From an uncultured Treponema sp. (GTDB lineage: Bacteria; Spirochaetota; Spirochaetia; Treponematales; Treponemataceae), in the NCBI GenBank assembly GCA_937885175.1, contig CAKZZO010000102.1, positions 1-29,768 on the forward strand: 29,768 bases of DNA. The letters run 5' to 3'. The notes beneath the pieces were generated by a model that was not told the origin of the DNA, did not search any database, and worked only from the letters and a program-made list of their open reading frames with translations. Each line of letters starts with the position of its first letter. Positions within the stretch are counted from its first letter, which is position 1. Both the position numbers and the translations under genes were made by a program. Shown piece by piece: positions 14,749-22,473 of the stretch.

Positions 14749-16098
14749 CTACGCCCCGCTGTAGACTTTTTTCCATTTGCCGCTGGCGTAGCCGATAAAC
14801 GAAACGATGAAATTCGCCAGCCAGCCTAGCGGCACCACCATCCAAATCAAGTGAATGCCGTAGCGCGGGGCAAAGATAACCGAAAGCGACACACGAATTC
14901 CCAGATTCACCAGATTTGCCAGCGTAAACATAAGCGTATCGCCCGCACCCCGCAAAAGTCCGTCCGTTGCCATTTTCAAACCGATAATGCCAAAAAACCA
15001 GCCGATGTAGCGGATGTAGGCGTCACCTGTTGCAAAGGCAAGGGCAGAAGGATTTGCATCGCTCATAAACATACGCACCAGGGGTGCGTGAAAAATCTCC
15101 ATCCATGCCGCATCCACCAAAGCAAAAAAGACCACCAGAAGTATTGCGACCCTATAGCCCTGACGAACACGGTCAAGTTTTCCCGCCCCGATATTCTGTG
15201 CCGTGTATGAAGAAAGGGCAGTTCCAATTGAATTCATGGGCACCACGGCAATCTGTTCCAGACGCAAGGTGGCAGAATAGCCTGCCAGCACATCGGCACC
15301 AAAACTGTTCACCACTCCCTGCACAAAGAGCATGCCGATGCTCACCGTAGACTGCTGAAAAATCGACGGAAGGGCAAGATGCACCATGTCCTGTAGTTCT
15401 TTTGCGTCATAGAGGGCAAAAGACTCCGACGGTAAGTCACGAATCTGATGCAGGTAGACAATACATGAAAGCACAGCGGAAAGCCCCTGCGCAAGCAAGG
15501 TAGCCCATGCAACCCCCGCAACTCCCCAGCCGCACTTGGTCACAAAAAGCACGTCCAAAGCCATGTTCAGCACTGAAGAAAAAATCAGAAAATACAGGGG
15601 AATCTTAGACTTTCCCATGGCGTTAAAGAGGCAGGAAAAGACATTGTACATAAAGAGAAAGGGTAAGCCCATAAAATAAATGTTCAGATAGACAAGGGCT
15701 GTTTCCAAAGATTCAGCAGGCGTATTAAAAAAGAGCATGAGGCGGCGGCTAAAGAAGAGCCCCAGAAGCCCCAGCACAATGCTTACGCCCAAAAAAGTAA
15801 AGATAGCCGTAAAGGCGGCGGTTTTCATGCGGGTAAATTTCTTTGCGCCAAAATAACGGCTTACAATCACCGAAGCACCAATGCCGCCACCGTTCGCCAC
15901 CATGATAAAGACCGTCGTCAGCGCATAGGATGCACCGATTGCCGCCAGAGCCGCCGCACCCACAAAACGCCCCACAACTGCACTGTCCACAATCGTGTAC
16001 AACTGCTGAAAGAGATTGCCCAGCACAATCGGAATCAAAAAAATCAGCAAAGCACCCATGGGCTTTTTTTGTGTAAGATAATCTTTTGCCAGTGCCAT
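14749..16098 (-). CDS. MATE family efflux transporter
   Basis: A 449-residue inner-membrane exporter, the normal length for the family, with twelve hydrophobic segments in two halves. The N-terminus has the hallmark IPIVLGNLFQQLYTIVDSAVVGRFVGAAALAAIGAS, here cited by its key parts LGNLFQQLY and VDSAVVGRF, which places it among NorM/DinF-like drug:cation antiporters. The substrate cannot be told; Firmicute- and spirochaete-type members of this subfamily are mostly uncharacterised. The start at 16098 gives MALAKDYLTQKKP, and a TATACT box ends seven bases upstream, so the mRNA is probably leaderless. The gene diverges from the AAA ATPase gene across 69 bases. It lies 97 bases before the pectinesterase gene, which has its own promoter. 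Confidence 0.9.
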   Translation of the reverse strand: MALAKDYLTQKKPMGALLIFLIPIVLGNLFQQLYTIVDSAVVGRFVGAAALAAIGASYALTTVFIMVANGGGIGASVIVSRYFGAKKFTRMKTAAFTAIFTFLGVSIVLGLLGLFFSRRLMLFFNTPAESLETALVYLNIYFMGLPFLFMYNVFSCLFNAMGKSKIPLYFLIFSSVLNMALDVLFVTKCGWGVAGVAWATLLAQGLSAVLSCIVYLHQIRDLPSESFALYDAKELQDMVHLALPSIFQQSTVSIGMLFVQGVVNSFGADVLAGYSATLRLEQIAVVPMNSIGTALSSYTAQNIGAGKLDRVRQGYRVAILLVVFFALVDAAWMEIFHAPLVRMFMSDANPSALAFATGDAYIRYIGWFFGIIGLKMATDGLLRGAGDTLMFTLANLVNLGIRVSLSVIFAPRYGIHLIWMVVPLGWLANFIVSFIGYASGKWKKVYSGA

Positions 16099-16105
16099 GA
16101 GGGTC

Positions 16106-16122
16106 AGTATAGAACGAATTGC
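16106..16122 (-). promoter_or_regulatory. leaderless promoter of the MATE gene
   Basis: TATACT (16106-16111, minus strand) ends seven bases before the ATG. The box plus 11 upstream bases is identical to the guaB promoter at 11005-11021. No good -35 hexamer is visible at 16-18 bases. Confidence 0.55.
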
Positions 16123-16151
16123 AATAATAATCCACCGAAAAGTAAAATCTG

Positions 16152-16160
16152 TGCTATACT
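16152..16160 (+). promoter_or_regulatory. leaderless extended -10 promoter of the AAA ATPase gene
   Basis: TGC-TATACT (16152-16160) ends seven bases before the ATG at 16168. It repeats the nonamer of the promoters at 9575-9583 and 9609-9617; no Shine-Dalgarno is present. Confidence 0.6.
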
Positions 16161-16167
16161 GTTTCTG

Positions 16168-17463
16168 ATGATTGTTGAATTCTCTATTGCAAATACATTC
16201 TCCATAAAAGACCGCCAGACCATAAGTTTTGAAGCGGCCACAGAGGACGCACGGAACGAAAGCCAGCACTGCATACCGATTGACGGACGGCGCATCCTCA
16301 AAATTGCCTGCCTGTACGGTGCAAATGCTTCGGGCAAAACAAACATCCTTACCGCCCTCAGATTCTACATGTATTTTGCCATAGACTCCTTTACAGAACT
16401 TAAACCAAATGAGTCTACCCATTTTGTTCCCTTCCGCTTTGATGAAAAAACTGCCCATGAAGCCGGAGAATTCAATCTTGTCTTCTATATGTATGAGGAA
16501 GCAGAAAAACCCCTCTTGTATGACTACAGCCTTAGGCTGAGTGACACCAAGGTTATCTACGAAAAACTCACGGTAAAGGCAAGGGCTGCAAAAGCGGCTG
16601 CAAAACTCGTCTACGAACGGAATGCAGACGGCAGCGTAATCTGGGGTGCAGGCATAAACGGAGCAAAAAAAGTAATTGCCGCCATGACCCGTCCCAACTG
16701 CTCTGTTTTGAGCACAGCCGCTCAGGCTCAGCATCCGCTTTTTCTAAAACTTTACGAAAACCTTTCCAAACGCTTTCACGGCATGGTCGCCCCGGTATCT
16801 GACCAGCTTTCCACTTTTACCCTCAAGCGCATTGAAGACGATGCCGCCTACAAGGAAAAAGTCATCGGCATGTTCAACGCCAGCGATATCGGGCAGATTT
16901 CCGACATCCGCATAGAAACCCATGCCATTCCCCAAGAGTTCATGCAGCATATGTCAGCAGAAATGCAGGATGAACTCGTCCGTAATCCCGAGCGGGCTAA
17001 GACGCGGCGGGCCCTCTTTGTACACAAATATGCAGACAAGGAATATGAACTTCCCGTAGGCTACGAATCCGCCGGAACGCTCCGTATGCTGGAACTGATT
17101 GCGCCCCTTTCTGACGTAATGCAGCACGCCTTTATTCTGATTGATGAACTTGAAATGTCGCTGCATGAGGAACTGGTAGAAACTTTTTTGCGGCTCTTTC
17201 TTGAGGCAAGCGATGACAGTCAGTTATTGTTTACGACCCAGGATCAGGATTTGCTGGACTCAGGACTTTTGCGGGATGACGAAATCTGGTTCTGCTACAA
17301 AACCGACGGGGGAAACAGCATCTACAATGCCATTACCGACTATGCGGAAATCAATCCCTCTTCATCCCGAAAAAAACTGTATCAGGCGGGCAAATTCGGT
17401 GCCCTGCCTGTGGTAGACGTAAGCCAGCTAATGGGGTTGTTCAGTGCCAAGAAAAACCGCTAA
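16168..17463 (+). CDS. RloA-like AAA15 family ATPase (AbiLi-type)
   Basis: A 431-residue SMC/ABC-like ATPase. The N-terminus MIVEFSIANTFSIKD is the usual RloA/AAA15 strand; Walker A GANASGKTN is at 51-59, and Walker B FILIDELEMSLHEEL is near 322-336. The next strand, usually FTTH, reads QLLFTTQDQDLLD, so the H-loop His seems to be Gln. It overlaps the RloB-like gene by 20 bases. Together they match the layout of RloA-RloB pairs and of lactococcal AbiL, an abortive-infection phage defence. In this model the ATPase senses invasion or DNA state and licenses the partner nuclease; no activity is shown here. The start was chosen at the conserved N-terminus, seven bases after the -10 box; a longer frame to 16069 would run into the MATE gene. 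Confidence 0.82.
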   Translation: MIVEFSIANTFSIKDRQTISFEAATEDARNESQHCIPIDGRRILKIACLYGANASGKTNILTALRFYMYFAIDSFTELKPNESTHFVPFRFDEKTAHEAGEFNLVFYMYEEAEKPLLYDYSLRLSDTKVIYEKLTVKARAAKAAAKLVYERNADGSVIWGAGINGAKKVIAAMTRPNCSVLSTAAQAQHPLFLKLYENLSKRFHGMVAPVSDQLSTFTLKRIEDDAAYKEKVIGMFNASDIGQISDIRIETHAIPQEFMQHMSAEMQDELVRNPERAKTRRALFVHKYADKEYELPVGYESAGTLRMLELIAPLSDVMQHAFILIDELEMSLHEELVETFLRLFLEASDDSQLLFTTQDQDLLDSGLLRDDEIWFCYKTDGGNSIYNAITDYAEINPSSSRKKLYQAGKFGALPVVDVSQLMGLFSAKKNR

Positions 17464-18037
17464 ACTCCGCGCCCATAAGACCATTCTTCTGGTAGTGGAA
17501 GGAGAAACCGAGCAGATTTATTTTTCTCAGGTAAGGGCAGACCGTAAAATCAGCGGCATAACGATTGTACCACGCCTTGCCAAACACAGTTCCGTCAAGC
17601 ATATCCTCAAAACAGCCCTCACCGAGTACGAAGAACATATCTATGATGAAATCTGGTGTATTTTTGACCGGGACACCATTGTTCGAGACGGTCTTGGAGA
17701 AGAAACCACCCTTTTGCTGGAAGAAGCCAAAAGCCGGGGCATCAAATTTGCCCAGTCCTATCCTTCATTTGAAGTATGGTTCTACCTGCACTTTGCCCTT
17801 CCCCAGCCCCACTACCTCACTCAATTCAGCCTGATAGAAGACTTCCGCCAGTTTGTGCCCCGCTACGGAAAAGAACAGGCCTGGCTTGCCTGCGGAGACT
17901 TATACGCCAAGTTAAAAGCCCGGGAAAAAGATGCCCTCATCAACAGTGCAGACCTGCGGACCAGAAACGAAAGTGCTCCCAGTGAAGGAAATACGGCCTG
18001 CGACGTGGATATTCTGATGAGGAATGTATTTGGCTAA
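17444..18037 (+). CDS. RloB-like protein with TOPRIM-type motifs (AbiLii-type)
   Basis: A 197-residue protein of the RloB family. VVEGETEQIYF at 17-27 gives the acidic Glu19 and IFDRDT at 73-78 the DxD pair (Asp75, Asp77), matching the TOPRIM-like metal site seen in OLD-type nucleases and RloB. FEVWFYLHF near 108-116 is another family hallmark. It starts at a GTG inside the end of the ATPase gene, so both are probably translated together. In AbiL and RloAB loci the pair works as a unit; nuclease action on DNA or RNA is an inference. No restriction-modification genes are nearby, so this would be a stand-alone two-gene module. Confidence 0.82.
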   Translation: MPRKTAKLRAHKTILLVVEGETEQIYFSQVRADRKISGITIVPRLAKHSSVKHILKTALTEYEEHIYDEIWCIFDRDTIVRDGLGEETTLLLEEAKSRGIKFAQSYPSFEVWFYLHFALPQPHYLTQFSLIEDFRQFVPRYGKEQAWLACGDLYAKLKAREKDALINSADLRTRNESAPSEGNTACDVDILMRNVFG

Positions 18038-18125
18038 AGACTCAGCATGCATGAAACAGGTCAAGCGCAACACAAAGATATACAAAGCAAGAAAATATCT
18101 AAAGAAAATGCCGCCCAAAAAAAAC

Positions 18126-18153
18126 TTGCTTTCCCCTAAAAATGGGATATACT
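18126..18153 (+). promoter_or_regulatory. sigma70-type promoter of the tctCBA cluster
   Basis: TTGCTT (18126-18131), 16 bases, TATACT (18148-18153), followed by a leader of about 32 bases with AGGAGG (18179-18184) seven bases before the ATG. The 18038-18125 stretch behind it holds no gene or clear terminator. Confidence 0.65.
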
Positions 18154-18191
18154 GAATATATCCATTTTGTCTTTTTTCAGGAGGACTATAC

Positions 18192-19169
18192 ATGAAAAAA
18201 ATCCTAAGGGTCACCGCCCTCATTGCCATGGTCACATCCCTTTTTGTCGGCTGCAAGAAAAAGGCTGGCATCGAAACGGTTTCAGCAGACTGGAAGCCCA
18301 ACGGCACCGTCACGATGATTGTAGCATATAAAGCCGGTTCTGGCACCGACAACACGGCTCGCGTTCTTACTTCCTATGCAGAAAAATATGTAGGACAGAC
18401 GCTCGTCATCGACAACAAGGAAGGCGGTTCTGGCTCTATCGGCTGGACGGCGCTGGCAAAGGCAAAGCCGGACGGACTGACGCTGGGCTTTATCAATCTG
18501 CCCACCTTCTGTTCAAACATCATCGACCATCTGGGTTCATACACGGTCGCCTCTATTGAACCGATTGCAAATCACGTTGTAGAAACATCAGTCGTACTGG
18601 TCTCAGCAAAGAGTCAGTTCAACACCTTGCAGGAACTGGTTGACTATGCGCGGGCAAATCCGGGTACGCTCAAGGCATCTACCAACGGAAACAAAGCCTC
18701 AAACCACATCGGCGCACAGTTGCTGGCTCATTCTGCAAACTTTGAGTACACGGCAATTCCCTACGGCGGCACTGCAGACCAGCTTCTGGCACTCCGCCAG
18801 GGTGAAGTTGACTTCTCTGTGGCAAAAGTCGCAGACTTTACCGCATTCGCTTCCGAACTCAAAGTGCTGGGTACTTACGATTCAAAGCGCATTTCTGAAT
18901 ATCCCGATGCACCCACACTGGGCGAACTGGGCTTCTATCCATACTGGTACGGTTCAGCACGTTGTATCGTGGCTCCGGCAGGAACACCTCAGCCGATTAT
19001 TGACTTCTATGCAAATGCATTCAAGCAGGCCATGGAGGACCCAGAATACATTGCCGCAAGTGAAAAGGCTCACATGACTACCGAGTTCAAATCCCCCAAG
19101 GACACGAGCGACCTGATTAACCAGCAGTACAATTTCTGTACCAACACGCTGACGGAAATCTTCAACTAA
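18192..19169 (+). CDS. tctC: tripartite tricarboxylate transporter substrate-binding protein
   Basis: A 325-residue lipid-anchored binding protein that would deliver a carboxylate to the TctAB permease. MKKILRVTALIAMVTSLFVGC is a lipoprotein signal with the Cys at 21. The mature part has the TctC/BugT pattern: IVAYKAGSGTDNTARVL near 49-65 (the usual PxxPGGxxD site is PF-less here, AYKAGSGTD), VIDNKEGGSGSIG, YGGTADQLLALRQGEVDF, and LGELGFYPYWYG. Ligands of the family are citrate, tartrate, nicotinate, glutamate and similar; none can be chosen from sequence. It leads a three-gene cluster, tctC-tctB-tctA. Confidence 0.93.
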   Translation: MKKILRVTALIAMVTSLFVGCKKKAGIETVSADWKPNGTVTMIVAYKAGSGTDNTARVLTSYAEKYVGQTLVIDNKEGGSGSIGWTALAKAKPDGLTLGFINLPTFCSNIIDHLGSYTVASIEPIANHVVETSVVLVSAKSQFNTLQELVDYARANPGTLKASTNGNKASNHIGAQLLAHSANFEYTAIPYGGTADQLLALRQGEVDFSVAKVADFTAFASELKVLGTYDSKRISEYPDAPTLGELGFYPYWYGSARCIVAPAGTPQPIIDFYANAFKQAMEDPEYIAASEKAHMTTEFKSPKDTSDLINQQYNFCTNTLTEIFN

Positions 19170-19187
19170 CAGCATATAATCCAATGC

Positions 19188-19221
19188 AATCCCGCGCACA
19201 TGCATCAGCAGTCGCGGGATT
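19188..19221 (+). terminator. intercistronic hairpin between tctC and tctB
   Basis: AATCCCGCG (19188-19196) and CGCGGGATT (19213-19221) form a perfect 9-bp stem with a 16-base loop, followed by TCTTTTC. The tctB Shine-Dalgarno lies 20-30 bases downstream. Such hairpins often stop part of the transcripts or protect the binding-protein mRNA, giving more TctC than TctAB. Confidence 0.6.
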
Positions 19222-19256
19222 TCTTTTCTAAAAGACACAAAAGGACGAGGTTGCAA

Positions 19257-19712
19257 ATGAAAAAAACTGACATCGGTGTTGTGGCGTTCATGTACGGCAT
19301 ATGCATCTGGTTTTTGCTGATGAATCGAAACCTACCCGCTGACGCGCAAATCTATCCCAAATTCATCATCGCCATATTAGGCGGCCTTACGACCCTCTAT
19401 CTGATACGAATGATTATCACTGCAAAAAAAGAGGGAGTCACCAACGGATTTCCCCAACTGTTCAGGGGATTTTTACCCAGGCAGTTTTTTCCGATTTTGG
19501 GCATGACCGTGGGCTATCTTGCCGCCCTCTACCTGATTGGCTTTTATCCATCAACCCTCATCTTTATGATTCTGCTGCTGTGGTTTATGAACATCAAGCC
19601 GCTTACCATTGCTATTACCACCCTGGCAATCCTGCTCTTGGTCTTCGTCACTTTCAATATAGTGCTCAAAGTAAGTCTCCTAAAGGGGCTTGTCTTTGAA
19701 CTGCTTTTCTAG
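19257..19712 (+). CDS. tctB: tripartite tricarboxylate transporter small permease
   Basis: A 151-residue inner-membrane protein with four hydrophobic segments (about 6-25, 38-53, 78-100 and 103-140), the size and layout of TctB (DUF1468). It is the small subunit that supports TctA in carboxylate uptake. GGACGAGG precedes the ATG by 6 bases, which favours this start over the earlier one at 19200, which would lie in the hairpin. The stop is 9 bases before tctA. Sequence in this family is poorly conserved, so the call leans on size and position. Confidence 0.88.
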   Translation: MKKTDIGVVAFMYGICIWFLLMNRNLPADAQIYPKFIIAILGGLTTLYLIRMIITAKKEGVTNGFPQLFRGFLPRQFFPILGMTVGYLAALYLIGFYPSTLIFMILLLWFMNIKPLTIAITTLAILLLVFVTFNIVLKVSLLKGLVFELLF

Positions 19713-19721
19713 GAGGCGCAT

Positions 19722-21242
19722 ATGCTGGAAACCTTATCTTTAATGGGCGCAGGCTTTATAAACGCGCTCTCCCCCTTGAACCTGCTGGCAATGGCTTTAA
19801 GCACTGCCCTTGGCATTGTTATCGGCTGTCTTCCGGGCTTGTCCGCCGCAATGGGCGTTGCCCTCCTTTTGCCCATGACCTTTAGCATGCCCGCATCCAC
19901 GGGGCTAATTGTACTAGGAGGCATCTACTGCGGTGCAATCTTCGGTGGCTCAATCTCCGCCATTCTGATTCACACGCCGGGAACTCCCGCGTCCGCTGCC
20001 ACCGCCCTTGACGGCTACGAACTGACCAAGCAGGGAAAGGCTGGAAAAGCACTGGCGGTATCCTGTTTTTCTTCCTTCTGCGGCGGCTTACTCAGCTGTA
20101 TCTCCCTCTATTTCTTTGCGCCCATACTCGCTCAGCTTGCAATGAAGTTCAAGCAGCCAGAATATTTCTGGCTTTCCATTTTCGGTCTTACGATTATTGC
20201 AGGCGTTTCCACCAAGAGTATGCTCAAAGGCCTTATGAGCGGTGCACTGGGACTTTTAATCTCTACCATCGGCATGGATCCCATTAACGGCGTACCCCGC
20301 TTTATGTTCGGTCAGGACTCCCTTTACGAAGGCATAAACGTCACCTGTGCGCTGATTGGACTTTTCTCCATGTCTCAGGCCCTGATTCTGGCGGAAAAAG
20401 CCATTGTAAAGCGGCAGGAGGCCACCAAGGTAAAGGATAAGATGGTGCTGACAGGTGGTGAAGTAAAGCGCATTACCCCCACCATTCTGCGTGGCTGGGT
20501 TATCGGAAACATCATCGGTATCTTGCCGGGTGCAGGAGCCTCGATAGCCTGTTTTATGAGTTACAATACAAACAAGCAGCTTTCCAAACACCCCGAAGAA
20601 TTTGGCAAGGGCTCTATCGAAGGCGTGGCGGCAAGCGAGGCGGCAAACAATGCAGTTACCGGTGGCTCGCTGATTCCCATGCTCACCCTGGGCATTCCCG
20701 GTGAATCGGTAACGGCAATTTTGATGGGCGGTCTAATCATTCAGGGCTTACAGCCAGGTGCGGATTTGTTCACCAAATATGCACCCATGACCTACACCTT
20801 CTTTGCAGGATTTGTACTCGTACAGTTCTTCATGCTGGGAATAGGTCTGCTTGGCTGCAAGGGTTTTGCTAAAATTGCCAAATTGTCCGATGCAATCCTG
20901 ATTCCCTGTATCATCGTACTCTGCATCGTCGGTTCCTTTGCCATTCGCAAAATCTATGCCGATGTGGTGATTATGATGATTTTTGGAATGCTGGGCTATC
21001 TAGTACGCAAGTTTGAATTGAACAATGCCGCTATCGTTCTTGCCCTTATTCTGGGACCACTGGGCGAAAAAGGCCTCAGACGCTCGCTGCTCCTTTCTGG
21101 TGGAAGCCCCGCAATCTTCTTTTCTTCACCAGTCTGCTGGGTACTGATTGCCCTCTGCGTCTTCGGCATTTTAAGTCCCCTCCTGATGAGCAAACTGGAA
21201 AAGAAAATGAGCGGTGGCGAGACAGCAGACCATTCAGACTGA
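19722..21242 (+). CDS. tctA: tripartite tricarboxylate transporter large permease
   Basis: A 506-residue polytopic membrane protein, the main ion-coupled permease of the system. The N-terminal GIVIGCLPGLSAAMGVALLLP and the glycine-rich repeat of it in the second half (GNIIGILPGAGASIACFMSY) are TctA signatures, as are GGIYCGAIFGGSISAILIHTPGTPAS (quoted here by IYCGAIFGGS and PGTPAS) and GVAASEAANNAVTGGSLIPMLTLGIPG (SEAANNA). AGGAGG sits 6 bases before the ATG. It ends the tct cluster and faces a convergent esterase gene across 23 bases. Confidence 0.95.
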   Translation: MLETLSLMGAGFINALSPLNLLAMALSTALGIVIGCLPGLSAAMGVALLLPMTFSMPASTGLIVLGGIYCGAIFGGSISAILIHTPGTPASAATALDGYELTKQGKAGKALAVSCFSSFCGGLLSCISLYFFAPILAQLAMKFKQPEYFWLSIFGLTIIAGVSTKSMLKGLMSGALGLLISTIGMDPINGVPRFMFGQDSLYEGINVTCALIGLFSMSQALILAEKAIVKRQEATKVKDKMVLTGGEVKRITPTILRGWVIGNIIGILPGAGASIACFMSYNTNKQLSKHPEEFGKGSIEGVAASEAANNAVTGGSLIPMLTLGIPGESVTAILMGGLIIQGLQPGADLFTKYAPMTYTFFAGFVLVQFFMLGIGLLGCKGFAKIAKLSDAILIPCIIVLCIVGSFAIRKIYADVVIMMIFGMLGYLVRKFELNNAAIVLALILGPLGEKGLRRSLLLSGGSPAIFFSSPVCWVLIALCVFGILSPLLMSKLEKKMSGGETADHSD

Positions 21243-21265
21243 CAGTCTTTCCCCCGCAAATGCAT

Positions 21266-22225
21266 TTATTTCAGATAGGTTTTTAGCCAATCAATGGACA
21301 TTGCCTGCCACTTGGAGGCTGTGCCATAGGCATTCAAAACGCCAAAGCCGTGTCCGCTTTCGGGGAAGATGTGGAGTTCGGCCTTTACCCCCTTGTCAGA
21401 CAGAGCCTTCCAGTAAGCGATGGCATTGGCATAGGGATTTACGCTCTTGTCGTCCGCAGCACATACAATGAATGCAGGAGACTCTCCACCAGTAACCAGT
21501 TTTTCGCAGGATGCGGCATCCTTTTCTTTCTGGCTTGGTTTTTCACCCAGTAAAGCCTTACGGCTTCCGGCATGAGTTCCCGCATCCTGCATGGTTATTA
21601 CCGGATAGACCAGAATCTGAAAGGCAGGACGGGCACTCACCCACTCGCCTTTTGCATCCTTGTCTATATTGTCCACCGCCTTGTAGCTTTCTTCCTTGTA
21701 GCGGGTCATCAGGCTTGCCGCCACGTGACCGCCCGCAGAACTTCCCATAACGCCCACGCCAAAGGCTGCCACGCCAAACCTATCCGCATTGGCACGAATC
21801 AAGCGCATGGCCCGCTGGGCATCCTGCAGGGCAACCAAATCCGCCTGCTTGTGTCCGTCATTGGGTGTGCGGTAAGTCAAGACAAAGACCGTGTAGCCTG
21901 CATCCGTATAGCCCTTTGCATAGTCATAGCCTTCGGTATCAATGACAACCCGCGCATAGGCTCCGCCTGGAATAATCAGAATGGATTTCTTTGAGGCGGT
22001 CACATTTGCCGCCGGCTTAAAGACCTCGATATAAGGCTCTGTCACTCCGCTTACTGCACGGTTCTGGTGGTTGGGAATCTTGCTGCGTTCTACAGTCGCC
22101 TCTTCCACCTTCACTTTCTCTGAGCCGGGACCCTTTTTGTCCGGCCACAAATACACTTTTTCCTGTGCAAATGCTGCACCCATCATCAAACAGACAGTCG
22201 TTGCCACTGCAAGCAATTTTTTCAT
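21266..22225 (-). CDS. secreted alpha/beta-hydrolase esterase
   Basis: A 319-residue exported hydrolase with signal peptide MKKLLAVATTVCLMMGAAFA, cut before Gln21. The serine-esterase triad is readable: IIPGGAYAR (oxyanion region), GSSAGGH (nucleophile Ser of GxSxG), AADDKSVN (Asp) and SGHGFG (His). The set resembles COG0657-type acetyl esterases, often called acetylxylan or pectin acetyl esterases in gut bacteria. With the pectinesterase gene in the same window, removal of acetyl groups from plant polysaccharide is a fair inference, but the substrate is not shown. GGAG lies 6 bases before the ATG. The gene is alone on its transcript and convergent with tctA. Confidence 0.85.
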   Translation of the reverse strand: MKKLLAVATTVCLMMGAAFAQEKVYLWPDKKGPGSEKVKVEEATVERSKIPNHQNRAVSGVTEPYIEVFKPAANVTASKKSILIIPGGAYARVVIDTEGYDYAKGYTDAGYTVFVLTYRTPNDGHKQADLVALQDAQRAMRLIRANADRFGVAAFGVGVMGSSAGGHVAASLMTRYKEESYKAVDNIDKDAKGEWVSARPAFQILVYPVITMQDAGTHAGSRKALLGEKPSQKEKDAASCEKLVTGGESPAFIVCAADDKSVNPYANAIAYWKALSDKGVKAELHIFPESGHGFGVLNAYGTASKWQAMSIDWLKTYLK

Positions 22226-22255
22226 ATATTTCTCCGTTTAAATAAAGATAGTTCC

Positions 22256-22284
22256 ATTATAAATCTGCTTTTTGATTCGGTCAA
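22256..22284 (-). promoter_or_regulatory. sigma70-type promoter of the esterase gene
   Basis: TTGACC (22279-22284), 17 bases, perfect TATAAT (22256-22261) on the minus strand, about 24 bases of leader before the ATG. It is one of the best promoter matches in the window. Confidence 0.7.
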
Positions 22285-22312
22285 ATTTGTAGCATAAAAA
22301 ATGATATTTCTA

Positions 22313-22318
22313 TATAAT
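22313..22318 (+). promoter_or_regulatory. probable -10 box for gpmI
   Basis: TATAAT in TCTATATAATCG. The -35 region is weak (TAGCAT at 17 bases). Use of this box would place the whole GC-rich element at 22336-22458 in the gpmI leader. Confidence 0.45.
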
Positions 22319-22335
22319 CGAAAATGAAAAAAAAA

Positions 22336-22458
22336 GCGTTAGGGATTGTAGGGGCGTAAGTTGCGGAAGTTGAGCGCAGGCGAAACGCAAGCAATGGAGC
22401 GGCAGCGGAACCCCGAAAAGCCCGCCGGCGCGAACCTTCGGGGTCGCGGCGAACGCCC
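22336..22458 (+). repeat. GC-rich structured element in the gpmI leader
   Basis: About 123 bases, far richer in G and C than the flanks, from GCGTTAGGGATTG to GGCGAACGCCC. Inverted pairs include GGGCGT/ACGCCC at the outside, TTGCG/CGCAA, and CCCCGAA/TTCGGGG. It is preceded by a run of A and followed by the GGAG of gpmI. Similar GC-rich dispersed elements with a 'GGATTGTAGGGGCGTAAGTTG'-like start are recalled from other Treponema genomes, where short spurious proteins are annotated in them; this is memory, not a search. No protein is called here. Confidence 0.6.
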
Positions 22459-22473
22459 AAATTGGAGTTACAC

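Noticed and set aside
14715..14760. GGCGTA...TACGCC nested hairpin just after the MATE stop codon as a terminator.
   Set aside because: The outer stem is short, the spacing is irregular and no U-run follows, so it was not listed.
16099..16734. In-frame upstream extension of the MATE gene by about 210 codons.
   Set aside because: It lies antisense to the AAA ATPase gene, is Cys/Phe-rich, and the conserved MATE N-terminus starts at 16098 next to a promoter.
21234..21247. AGACTG-A-CAGTCT palindrome at the tctA stop codon.
   Set aside because: A one-base loop cannot form a hairpin and six bases per arm is within chance for a site of this size.
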